From Neoechinorhynchus agilis (lineage: Eukaryota > Acanthocephala): a DNA stretch of 64,000 bases. Below, piece after piece: positions 35,574 to 48,400 of this stretch (positions are counted from its first letter, which is position 1; every line of letters begins with the position of its first letter). The position numbers and the translations under genes are program-made. The stretch lies in assembly GCA_051530055.1 (NCBI GenBank), contig CM121342.1, positions 11,222,001 through 11,286,000 of the forward strand. Direction: 5' to 3'. Under the pieces are notes generated by a model. It saw only the letters and a list, made by a program, of their open reading frames with translations, was not told the origin of the DNA and did no database searches.

Positions 35574-35747
35574 CTCGGTTAAAAATCATTTTATTTTTCT
35601 GAAATAGTTGGTGAGGAAACCTCGCCTTATCAATCATTGCTTGTAAGTATTTGCAAGAGCTTACACATTTAAAAGCTTACAAGCAATGATTGATAAGGCG
35701 AGGTTTCCTCGCGAAATATTTCAGAACAATAAAATGATTTTTAACCG
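35574..35747. repeat. Foldback repeat carrying two hammerhead-like cores
   Basis: Arms of about 73 bp (35,574-35,647 and 35,675-35,747) are inverted copies. Each arm contains TTGATAAGGCGAGGTTTCCT or its near copy. A related left-arm word (ATAATC(T/C)CGGTTA(A/G)AAATCATTTTAT) occurs at 44,597. Confidence 0.8.
35690..35716 (+). ncRNA. Hammerhead-ribozyme-like core in a foldback repeat
   Basis: Reads TTGATAA, G, stem GCGAGG/CCTCGC with a TTT loop, then GAAA. The core differs from CTGATGA at two positions, so it is probably inactive. The opposite arm has a mate at about 35,600-35,635 on the minus strand. Confidence 0.4.
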
Positions 35748-35758
35748 GGCGAATATAT

Positions 35759-37003
35759 TCACCACAAGCCAAAATTCAATAATCTTGACGTAAACAGGTC
35801 CATGACGCTTTCATAATTAATCATAAAAATGTTCGCTAACACTGGGCCTAAAGGCGAACCCATTGTAACTCCATCGGTTTGTTCGTAATATTTTCCGTCG
35901 AATTGAAATGCTGATTTCGTTGTGCAAAAATCAATCAACTTAATCCATTCTGCTTGTGGTATTTGATCAGTTAGCGGATTGTCGTCCAACTTTCGCCGAA
36001 ATAATGAGCAGAGATCCATCCAATAAATGGTTTCTGACAGCGGATGTTGTATCTCTATTTACCAACATTCCTCTTGCCGAAACAATGGCGATGGCGGCTA
36101 AACTATTGGCTGAAAGAAGGCTTCGAGAACAGTGATAACAAAATCAACTTTTTGGATGTTTTAGTGCAAAGATTTGATACGTCTATCGATACTTGCATCT
36201 ACCATAAACCTAATATTCCGTGGGGACCTAATCACTGGAAAAGCCATGGCCCTATCAAGTACAAAATCAATGCAGCTTCTAATTTGATGAAAAGGGCAAT
36301 GGATATCGGAAGTAATCAAATCTTAAGAGACAAAGGTATCGACGAAATCTGCCAAAAATTGATTGAGCTTGAGTATCCGAAATTCGCCATCAACAAAGCA
36401 AGATACAGAGCAACTCACATAAGCACAAGACCACCACAATCAGAGGCCAAGGAAAAGAGGTTTATTCGTTCGACCTATGTTTCCACGAAAGTGTCGAATC
36501 ACCTCACACATATAGCGAGGAAATCTAAAGATATTGATTTAGTACCATATCACCCTTCTAGCGCGAAATTGAGCGGAATTTTCAAATCGGAGCCCGACGA
36601 TTATAAGGAGAACAATTGTGTTGTTTACTCGATACCCTGCAAAGACTGTTCACAAGTCTACATTGGACAAACAAAACCCGGGTATCACAAAAAGAATTCA
36701 ACAACACAAGTATGCATTAAGAAGGGGTGACATCGCTTCTGCTATCTTTAATCACACTTCGATGGCGCAAGGGTCGCTAAGGTCGAGGACCAATTACACA
36801 GGCGACTAATTATGGAAGCGATATTTATCGAGATGGACGAAACGATGAAGGGTAACAAAAACAATTTCGCATTGAACTTACCAATAACTAATCTCCGTCG
36901 TAGACCAACGACCCCGCGCTCCTGAATCCAGATAGCGAGGTTGGATGACGTCTGAATGAATTTCCCATTTTAGATGTCTGATGAGGAGGCTAAGGCCTCG
37001 AAA
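35759..37003 (+). mobile_element. Penelope-like element copy 5, internally rearranged
   Basis: Plus strand: an RT motif A block, ADVVSLFTNIPLAETMAM, near 36,030; then INFLDVLVQRFD and the connector to 36,600; then the GIY-YIG domain (SIPCKDCSQVYIGQTKPG) ending near 36,926 with ALNLPITNLRRRP; then a hammerhead-like core. The RT segment that should follow motif A (FDGKYYEQTDGVTMGSPLGP) lies upstream on the minus strand at 36,019-35,759, so part of the copy is inverted. Broken in a few places. Confidence 0.75.
36978..37003 (+). ncRNA. Hammerhead-ribozyme-like core at a PLE 3' end
   Basis: Reads CTGATGA, G, stem GAGGC/GCCTC with a TAAG loop, GAAA. Both invariant strings of the hammerhead core are intact and it sits about 50 bp after the end of the GIY-YIG frame, where PLE hammerheads are known. 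This is the best-preserved copy in the window. Helices I and III were not modelled. Confidence 0.6.
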
Positions 37004-37097
37004 ATTCAAAATAAATTTCTCTACTCTCGAGGAAGTAAAAATTCGCCATTAATAAAAATCAAAAACCACTCGAAAGCAACATTGGATAAAAATACCA

Positions 37098-37614
37098 TTG
37101 TATGTTCGGATCTTCTTCATTTATACTAATAATCAGAATTCTCCAATCATACTTGTAGAATCCATAATGATGAAATCGCGGCCACAATATGACACAAGGA
37201 ATTACACTAATGTTTTTCATATTCGATCATCTGGGTGGAGATGTCCATGTTCGGGCGGCTCGGAAAGGCCACTTTGCACCAGGATTAAAGCCACCTATGA
37301 GATAACCTTTGCTAAATGCGTGCAACAACAGATTTCGGTTGTCGACATTGGGAAGATGAAGAGGCCTGCCCGCGTGCGTATTTATGAACATATACGAAAC
37401 GAATCGAACCCAAAAGCGGCTTCCTGATTCCTCAATAAATACGAAGTGCATATTGGTTTTATCGAACTCGCAACATGATATTTTAACTGACTCAAAAACT
37501 CTACGGCATATATACGGAAAAAGGATGCTATAAACGATTGTTCAACAAAAGAAAGTGAATTGTGACACAACCTAATGAGAAATATGAAGCTGCCTGAAGG
37601 AGTAAAACTCCGAA
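37098..37614 (+). mobile_element. Penelope-like element copy 6, tail only
   Basis: A plus-strand frame (RIKATYEITFAKC, then RPARVRIYEHIRNES) resembles the R-x3-RI-x-EH part of a GIY-YIG nuclease, though the GIY-YIG strings themselves are not clear. A hammerhead-like motif follows at 37,594. Assignment leans on that order. Confidence 0.45.
37594..37614 (+). ncRNA. Hammerhead-ribozyme-like core
   Basis: Reads CTGAAGG, stem AGT/ACT extended by GG/CC around AAA, then CGAAA. A compact stem II, as in many PLE hammerheads; the last base of CTGANGA is changed. Confidence 0.4.
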
Positions 37615-37896
37615 ATGTTGGTCCAAAATGAAACATGTCGTTTCAATCCCGTAAAGTTCTGGAATAACGACAATAGCAAAGGGGAACATGGGATTGAGAA
37701 ATCAGTCGACGATCCACCAACTGTTAGTCAAAATGGCAAAAACAAATGAGATCAGAGTGGACTCTAGTTTATGAATCCAATTTAATGGGCGATGGAGTGA
37801 TTTCTAAATTTATAAACGCTGATAATAACTATTGATACTTTAGAGGACTTTAAAAATAACCACCACGCTATTGAAGTTCCTTCCTACTTTGCCAGC

Positions 37897-38449
37897 TTGG
37901 CGCAGACTCGAACAACCCACGTATGGAGATGTAATTCCTTCCGCAGCACATTCATACGAGGCATCGCAGGAAACATTTACACGTCGATTGGCCAAGGGAC
38001 CGTATTTCAGTGGCACCAGGAAACGTTAAACGTGGCTGCACCGCATGAGAGCTTTGTGGACGTGTCATGTTGTCATCAAATCGATATATCCCATAATTGT
38101 TCATACCCTGATCGATGCAAACGAACGCTCAATCCTCACCAGGAATTCCAAGGAAAACTAAAAGGAGTTACCAGCTCAGTTACAGTGGTTAAAACCGATA
38201 CTATGGAACCGTCGTCAACTGAAGATAGGTACCTCTTATTCGTGCTGGCAAAATGCGATGAAGACCGAGCTCGAAGTAAATCCGAAGTACGATACGTTGC
38301 TCGTTCGGACAACCGGGCATTATAGAAGACTTCTTGAGAAGCGAGTCGAATGTAAGCGATCCGACAGCTATCGTCGTTTCTGGGACAGGAACAATGCTCA
38401 GGTGAAACATTTTGAATGCTATGAAGTAGGTGTCGGGTCACGGTACTAA
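37897..38449 (+). other. Unexplained open frames
   Basis: One plus-strand frame runs 142 codons without an obvious ATG (SFVDVSCCHQIDISHNCSYP; EDRYLLFVLAKCDEDRA) and a second overlaps from 38,258 (YDTLLVRTTGHYRRLLEK). The minus strand is open across the same interval. I recognise no family. It could be a decayed repeat protein or two exons of an unknown gene. Confidence 0.25.
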
Positions 38450-39640
38450 TTTAAAGATGCCATTTCAGTGGTGGCCGATTGGGGAACTCATGAAACCCCA
38501 TGCTGATCTAGTGGCCGTCCATCAAAAATATAACCTTCCTTCCCGAGTAGCGAAATTAGGCAAAAAAATTTCGAACGACTATAATTGTTTTGGAGCAAAT
38601 GACGTGCACATTGGCCTTTCGGTGGCTGCGGTACAAATGAATAAGAATTATCATGTAATATTTTGCTTCGATAAAATGTATCTACATTTAACGCTCAAAT
38701 TCGATTTTCTGTCTAAGGACCTTCGTTAATTTAAAAAGCAAGTTTCCAAGAGGATTTCTGAATCGATTAAACAATAATCAACGAATCAAACCATTAGAAA
38801 GCATACCACAAGTAGTTTTGCCGATCAAGAGATGGAATAATTCCACAGCCTATAATGGAATGGATCACGATTAGTGGCCAAACTCAGCTCATGGAACGGA
38901 AACGGCAACACAATGCAGAACTGAGAGTATTCGCTTGCGTTTGTATTGTGAAACCATAAACGACTACCATGCGAAATTAAAAATGAAAGAAACGTGTAAA
39001 CTATGTCGTCATTAGATTTCATAAATTTTGCTTATTTAATTGCGGGGTTAAGACCGCCAATTTTTCGAACTGTTCAATCTTCAAACACTAAATATAGTTT
39101 TCTTTTGGTGGAATATAATTTGATTAACCCGAAGGATTTTCTAAGTATGCACAAGTGCTAATGATGAATCAATGTGCAATTTCTGTTAGTGCATGAATCC
39201 GATTCCCAGGTTTATCCAATCATGTGCTACAACAGAAATCGATCGATCGGCAATACCACAGTTTGATTGTCGTATTTTTTATTACAATAAATATTTTACC
39301 CCGCTCTTCATTAACTCGTAAGTGCCAAATTTATTTTTGTTACTCTATTTAGGATTATTTTTTGACAAAGGATTGAATTTATTAAAATTCACAAGTTTTG
39401 GAAGATTATGTTCTGTGAAGCCGCGGTTTTCCTCACGCTGGCAGCATTCCCTCGTTTTGTTTAGAAGTCTTTACCCGGTGAAGAGTTTATTAAATACGTT
39501 TTGCGAACTGGAAGCAAATGAAAGGAAAGTTCCGAATAAACTCTTTAAAGGGGTGAATACTTCTAAATAATAATTCTCTAATCATATACTATACGGTACC
39601 TGCTCGCGTAACGACATTATTTATTTGGGTCTACATATCG
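38450..39640. other. Spacer, nothing recognised
   Basis: A frame at 38,430-38,729 (KPHADLVAVHQKYNLPSR) has no recognisable relatives; the rest is AT-rich spacer. Confidence 0.4.
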
Positions 39641-39646
39641 CAATAG

Positions 39647-41640
39647 TTAGGAAATGTGCATTTTGAATATTTTAACCCAGTTTGAGATTAGTATTTTAAA
39701 CTGTCGAAATTCAACTTTTCTCGCTACAACCGAAAACGGGGACCTCTGGGCGGAAACGATCTCGCGTGCACGCTGCACGTGATCACTCTGTTTCATTTCA
39801 CTAAATCTAATTGGAAATTGTGAAGTTCCTCTTGTTTTGGTCACAGTTGAAACAGCTAGAGGTTGTTTAAAGTATCGGGTAACCATTTGTAGGTCATAGT
39901 AGGTTAATGGGTTTACTTGTACATTAGAAACCTTGTGGCGATTTGTTGCAAATGAAGGAATAATACTGTTTCGGAGACATCGCTTAAGGAATAGAATTCG
40001 CTGCTCTTGACCCCTCAAGCTCTCCAACGTTGTCATGTTGTTTGTGACAGTAGTAAAGATAGGTTTGTCCAACAGCATTTTCATAATCTTGTAAAATACT
40101 ACTTGATTTTCCAGCCACAGCGAATTGATCAAGTTTTGTTTTCGAAAATAGACACTTGGCCTAGCTGCTAGGACGGTTGTGAATTGAAGCGTAAGAAGTT
40201 GAACAGCATTTTTCGTGAAGTGATAACCGCAGGCGATTTTAAAGAAACGAGTGGCTTCATCCATTGACCGTTGAGGATGAACGTGATGTATTCATTGGTC
40301 AAAACGCACAAGATGCTGGTCGTCCTTTAAGATTGATAACAGCTTCTTTGCTTGAATGTACACCGATTATTTCGGCAGTCAATGAACCTGCGCACTGACT
40401 ACAACGAGTTCAAATTTGCGGAATGTTGCGGGGTTACTTTATTATCTGATTGCGCGGTGCAATGACTTTAATGGTAGCCAGGTTATGTCTTTTGATTTGA
40501 ACGTCGGTTATGAGGGATCGGTACGAGTACTCGAGAAGCGGTTAAATGATTACAAAGAGGACTTAAACCTATTCGGAATCCAAACGACGAACGTGATTCG
40601 ACTCACTCGAACGTTTTTAGAGTGCAACCTCATTCGATATAACGACCGACTTTACAAAAAAAATCCGTGGATTGTCTATAAAAAACAATCTTGTTCCTCT
40701 CTTGGCAATGAATTTCCTCGGTGATTTGGAAAGCAGTGGGCCGATGACATGGTGAGGAGATTGAATTCTATGGATCCCAATAGAGGAATTAAGGTAACTC
40801 GGGACAAACCATCGGATTATCTTCCATTCCTCAATTTTTATCGAGATTCCCATCATTCTTGGGTAATGAAACAGACAATTTATGCTGAGATGCAAAGGGC
40901 AGCACTGGTTTGCTCATCGTCATTAACGCGGAAACGTTTGGCGATAGACAGAGTGAACGCAATTTTCACTAATAATGGATATTCTCGTAAAAAGGCGATC
41001 ATGCGTTTCCAGCATCGGTGTTAATCAAGAAAGGAAAAACGAGTGAAAAGTTCACTAGTGACGATGGAAAGCTCCTGCTACGATCGAGAATGGGTGTCCG
41101 GATTGCCCATAGAAGTGCGGCTACATTTAGGCGAATCCTGACAAGAACTGGAAATTATGAAACGCCGGAAAGACGTCCAGTATCGTTATTGATGTGTACA
41201 CACACAAATGACCGGCACGGTTTTGTTTGCACTCGAAACAACGTGTTCTAGGAGAAGACCTTCGAACAATGTTTCGCCGATGACAATCGCTAGGTCATCT
41301 ATAGATAGGCAAAACTGGACGTTCTTGGCGTCGAAACGTACTGAATCCGGACGCACAATTAAGGCCGCACCATGGGCAAAACATGACGCAGAGTTCCACG
41401 CCAAGGACCCGGTGGAACAATCTATCACCGAGGCGTTACTTATATCTGAGGCGATTGGAAGGGATGGTGTTTGCGCAGACAATACGAGGGAGAGTTCTCG
41501 GCATCAGCTCCGCAAATTCTAAGAAATGTTCGACAAGCGGTACGAGCTTTTCGCTTAGTTGTCGCTACTTTAACACACTTCACAACTCCATGCGCCATTG
41601 TAGATTCCCGATGAATACGGCGAAAGCTCGAGAGCCCCCC
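39647..41640 (+). mobile_element. Penelope-like element copy 7, head-to-head arrangement
   Basis: Plus strand from about 40,190: KKL.SIFREVI.AGDFK, then the middle block with VIRLTRTFLECNLIRYNDRL, then 40,749-41,024 (SHHSWVMKQTIYAEMQRAAL), and the terminal part to a hammerhead-like string at 41,608-41,625 (CCGATGA...GAAA). Immediately upstream, 40,140-39,647 on the minus strand encodes what looks like an N-terminal PLE region (RILFLKRCLRNSIIPSFATN), so two pieces stand head to head. Closely similar to copy 1. Broken in several places. Confidence 0.7.
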
Positions 41641-41986
41641 AAGTGTGAATTTAAAAACAAAGCCTGATGGTTTTTTTTATAAAGAAGCAGTTTAACGTTC
41701 TAAAGCTTAACCTTCAAGGCGCTGTTTAATACTCATAGAATGTTGAAAAGTCATCAAAACATTTTTCATCATGTAGCCACATCGCTTTCTCATATAAAGT
41801 TCACTTCGGAAATCAGATTTTGATATTTTGAGATATTTAATTCTCCGATTAAGTCGATGGCTGAAATGTTATCGTAAAACAAATTCGTCATTTTTGCACC
41901 TACACATGAACATAAATGATTTTGATTTAAAACAATTTGCCCATAACGAACTTTTTAAAGGGAAGAATTACTTTTGGATTTTTGAA
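41641..41986. other. Spacer between PLE copy 7 and METAP2
   Basis: No feature recognised; includes the METAP2 3' flank. Confidence 0.6.
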
Positions 41987-43705
<1,719 letters not shown>

Positions 43706-44492
43706 CTAAAATTAAAAAAGCAAGGACTCACCTTTAGATCTAGCACTCCATCTACAGTGCTCCCTCTGCTGTCAACCAATGTCGACTCACTTTTAATATT
43801 ACGTCAATTTCATTCCTCGAACCCACAGAGTTCAATTGGGAAAGGAAATATGTGACTATGACACTGTTGCATTGTTTTATAGGGTTTCTTAGGTGAAATC
43901 TGAATCTTTTAGCTATGTAGATGAAAAAGCGGTTCTTTTGTCGCATTTTTTAGAGAAATCGAAGAGATTCTTTTTTTCGCCGACAGACCATCTGAGTTAA
44001 AACAAAATCCACAAAAAACTTGTTATCTCGACTCAGTAAATGAATTTAAGTGCCCCATAGATAATAAAAAACCCGAAAATTTCTTCTATACGTTTTTAAA
44101 GATGTTCATGCTGGGAAAATTTTTTAGAAAAACATTCTTTTATCTTTACCCTGGCTAGACGGCCACACCCATTACACGGTTGATTGTTTTTCCCATGGGC
44201 ACACAACCAACCGAGCTTCCCTGACCTAAGGAGAAACATGTAAGAATAGAAAAAATTCTTTACGGGAAATTATCAAACGAAACGATACGAGACTCGAGTT
44301 ATTGCGTATTTATATCATTTTACAGCAATTACTCAGAAGAAAGCAGACGTTCTCTTATGACGCCAGTGATTAAATTTAAAAGTTGGTAGCTAACATAAAA
44401 TGAAGTAAAAAACAGGTAGTGGTTGGTTTATTCAGTAAAAATCCTGGGTACACTACAAAATTATCCGTTTGAAGGTCTACAAAAAATAAAAT
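43706..44492. other. Intergenic stretch upstream of METAP2
   Basis: Holds the METAP2 5' flank. Nothing else recognised. Confidence 0.6.
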
Positions 44493-44586
44493 TCATTGAA
44501 TCCGAGATGTTTCGGCGTCACTAAGGTTGTTTAGAGAAATTCAGGCCGCCCGAGATAGTGGCGCCGAAACATCTCGGATTCAATGA
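44493..44586. repeat. Foldback repeat with 25-30-bp arms
   Basis: TCATTGAATCCGAGATGTTT and onward at 44,493-44,517, inverted at 44,562-44,586. The arm reads GCCGAAACATCTCGGATTCA on the other strand, a string like the GAAA side of a PLE hammerhead, but no CTGATGA is present. Confidence 0.7.
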
Positions 44587-44651
44587 GCTTTATGAAGATA
44601 ATCCCGGTTAGAAATCATTTTATGTTTGAAGATTGAATTATTCATATAGGT

Positions 44652-44850
44652 TGTTTTCTGGCTTCGTAATTAAAATGATTTTATTTTTAAAATCCGATTG
44701 ATTTCGGCACAATCTTTTACGCCTTTTAATCAAGGTTGCTTGTAAATTTTAAATGTGACAAGCAACCTTGATCAAAAGGCGTACAAGATTGTGCTGAAAT
44801 CAATCGGATTTTAAAAATAAAATCATTTTAATTACGAAGCCAGAAAACAG
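44652..44850. repeat. Large foldback repeat with 92-bp arms
   Basis: Arms 44,652-44,743 and 44,758-44,850 are nearly perfect inverted copies around a 14-bp loop, so a transcript would form a very long hairpin. Neighbouring words (44,597 and 44,930) are shared with the foldback at 35,574. Confidence 0.85.
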
Positions 44851-44872
44851 TCATTTTACTGTAATAAAATAT

Positions 44873-44899
44873 TCCGCGAGAAAACCTTGCTTCATCAGT
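44873..44899 (-). ncRNA. Hammerhead-ribozyme-like core
   Basis: Minus strand reads CTGATGA, then an imperfect stem (AGCAAGG/TCTCGC), then GGAA. The CTGATGA string is intact; the GAAA is altered. It adjoins the large foldback repeat and belongs to the 33,014/35,690 family. Confidence 0.4.
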
Positions 44900-45464
44900 A
44901 ATTGTAAATTCACCACAAATCAAAATCTAAAATCCCGATGGATTTTCTCGAAATGAATTTTATTCGTTTTTTCAGGACCACCAGTACAGTTTGAAAGAAA
45001 ATTTTCGCTTGTTAAAAATACGTGCAGGTTTGTCTGATTTAATTTCAAAAATATGTACGTCACGAGGCCTTATGTTTCTTCCGTGTTTTCATCAATGACG
45101 TATTTTATTTAAAATGTTAGTGACTTGTGGTGTTTTTATGGAAGCGAATTTTAATTATTATTTTTGTTTGAAATGATGGTGTTGCAGTTTCATGTGGTCG
45201 TAGGTACTAAAGAACTCTTTCGTTTACTTTTGAGCTCCACAATCCCTTTCAAAATCTAAAAATTAAAAACAAAGTTTTATCATTCCCAACATTTGGCTCA
45301 TCTTCAAAGAAACCGGTTGTTTGGGGTACTTCACTAGGTTTCGAAATGCTGCGTCACCTTAACCACATTCCAATGCGGAAGAATGTAGCATTCAGGTAAG
45401 AAGCGGCGTGTACCTTTGTAATGGAGGACGTATTTAAAATCATTGTGTGATTGTTTTTGAAGAT
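44900..45464. other. Intergenic stretch upstream of RPN2
   Basis: Promoter side of the RPN2 gene; nothing specific recognised. Confidence 0.6.
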
Positions 45465-48400
45465 ATGAAGCGCCGTCAATCGGGAAGTGGGTTTTGTATG
45501 TCATCAGGTGACGTTCGAACCGTATCTGCGATAAAGTCCATTGATCGCGATCTTTCAGTGTCCAGCGCAACTACTCTTCACCTCAATAACCTCGTAACGG
45601 CTTCATTGAGTCTCTTAAACGATCAAGTTTGTCAAAATCCAAATGAAAAGGTTTTTGCACTTCGTACTCTTAAATCATTGGTTCGGAAGCACTGGCATGA
45701 GATCGCAGAATTCTTGCCTTGTCTAGAAGCCTTAATTCAACAACCATCGTTTCCTGAACACAAACTGGCGGCCTTTGTAACCGCCGAAACTTACTATTGC
45801 ATGAATGAGTTCCGAAACGCGATGGACTTCGCCCTTCTTGCTGATGATTTATTCGAAGAAGTGGTCGATAGTGGAGAACATTGTGATTTCGTTAGATGTG
45901 TCCTTTCGCAGTGTATCGAAATCTACGGACGAGCACGGCGACGTGTATTTAGTCTTAATGCAACACTCGATCTCGTGGCTATAGAAGAAATTTATGAGGA
46001 AGAGCGAGTTTGTCGCAAAATTGAAGCCATCGTTGAACGAATGGTCGAACAGGCTATTCAAGGAGGCAACGAAAAACTCGCCCTCGGACTCTGCATTGAT
46101 ACACGTCGTCTTGATCTCATTCGAAGCATCCTAAACAAAGCTAATCCTACCGTCAAATCCGAGCTTGTCCTTTTTCTCTATAAATCTATTGGATACGACG
46201 GAGCCAATTTCTCAAGTGTCGACGATGATCGATTCAAACGACACTGCTATCTAATTATGGCCGAAACCGCATACGAATGTGACAAGTGGGACCATTACTT
46301 CATTGTAGACTGTTTATATCAAGCAAATCAACCCAAACGTGAGACTATGAATGGATTATCGGTACACATTTTTATAGTTTTCAGTGAACATTTTTCTTGC
46401 TCTGTCGCCTTTTTTATGTTGTTAAATTCTACCAACTTCTATCAATCATTTGCATCATTTAAATCTCATATCAAAATGTTTTTGCCTTCCAATTTTTAAT
46501 TTTACAACACAATTTCTAACTGGATTTCTAATCTTCTGGCGGAGGGAGGGGAGTCCTTCGTGATAATCGTCGTAAGCCTTTCTCTCTAGTACGACCCCAT
46601 AAGTCTCTGTTTGAAAGGAAACAAAGTTGAAATCTGCTGCTTCATTATATTTTAAAATTTTTTTTGTTTCGCTGGTGTCGCCATTGAACCAGGCGACGTT
46701 GGACTTTCATAAAAGCCATTTTCCTAGGGTCGACAGATCCGGACGCCTTCAGTCCAATCTGCAGTTTGGTAGGTGGTGCCTTAGATTGCATAGAAATCAA
46801 AATTCGTGCTGTTTTTCTCGTAGTGTTTTTCTCCACGATTGTTGCTCTATTCATTGTCATATAGCAAACTGTCTTCATTATATTCTACAAATGGATAGAC
46901 CAGACATTGAAGCATCTCCTCCTGAGACGGCTTTCCAAATAGTTCTCGATCTTCTCGATCACACAACTCAGGCCTTCATGAACGTTGTCCGCGTAGCTTT
47001 TATTAAACAAAGTTCGTTTTGCGTGGGCGCCGAACCCGAGTACCAGGACACCGTTACTATGAACAATGACCTTGCTCCTTTCTTCATCAAAGGTCTCAGC
47101 GACCGCGATTTCATTCTAAGTGAAGATCACATTCGACCGGTCGCCACATTAAATCACACGTTAGCCTACGTAGATACGAACGATCACATATTTGATTCAA
47201 TAACGGACGAAGATATTCGATTTCCTACAGAGGGTCCACATGTTCACTTCAATGAGGCTGACCGACTATTTCGCCTGATGAACAATCGGCAACGATTATC
47301 GATCATTTTCCAAAGTTTAGTGCGGCACAATTGTGCTTCCTTAAGTCTTCTAAAGCAAATTAAGGACTGTACCCGAGGGACTCTTGGTCAAAGTGGTATC
47401 GTGATAGCAAACGGATTGATGCATGCGGGCACCACATGTGATAGCTTTCTACGTGACAATCTCGAGTGGCTTTCTCATGCATCGTGTTGGGCAAAGTTCA
47501 GTGCAACCGCGTCGCTCGGTTTAATTCATCGATTTCATGAGCTAGAGTCCTTAAGATTGATGGAGGCGTATTTGCCTCGCGATAACGCCAGTAATTCTCC
47601 AGGAGATAGTCCATACGCTGAAGGGGGAGGCTTATACGCTATAGGTCTCATTTATGCCGGTCATGAAGCTGGCGAGCTTCGTATTCCTAGTGCTATTCAA
47701 ACTGTGATTCATAGAGAGACCGGCAGCGAAATTCGAACTTCAACTCAGTATCTCATTTACTGCCTCGAACGCGCAACAAACAAAGTCGTGAAGCACGGGG
47801 CTTGTCTTGGCATTGGATTGTCGGGATTATGCAGTAGGCAAAGACGAACTGCTGATATTCTAAAACGGTTCCTAAGTGATGATGAAGCTATTGTAGGCGA
47901 GGCTGCTGCATTGGCACTCGGGATGACCATGGCAGGACCTTCGTGTACTGCTACGGACACAATTGATTTCGACATTGTCGATGCCTTACTTCGTGTGGCT
48001 GAAAGCAGCACTCATGATAAAGTCGTACGAGGAGTAGGAATGGCGATTGCTATATTGGCTACAGGAAAACGAAATCAGGTATGGGAGTTGGTCGCGAAGC
48101 TTGAGAATTATAATTCAAGCTTTATTCGACGAGCTATTCCGATGAGTATTGCTATGGCCTTTGTTGCTTCAGGGAACTATGACGTGATTGAACGGTTGCT
48201 TAGTTGGGCCGTGAATGATGTGAGTGACGATGTACGGAGAGCTGCCTGCGAAGGTATTGGATTCGTCATGTACGAACGTAACGCTTACATGATTCTGAAC
48301 ATTGTGAATCTCCTTAAGGAAAGCTATAATCCTCACGTACGGTTCGGAGCTTGTGTTGCACTTGGTATTAGTTGCATGAGTAGCGGAAATCAGGAGATTG

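Noticed and set aside
38430-38729. 99-codon open frame as a gene
   Set aside because: No recognisable domain, and it lies within repeat debris.
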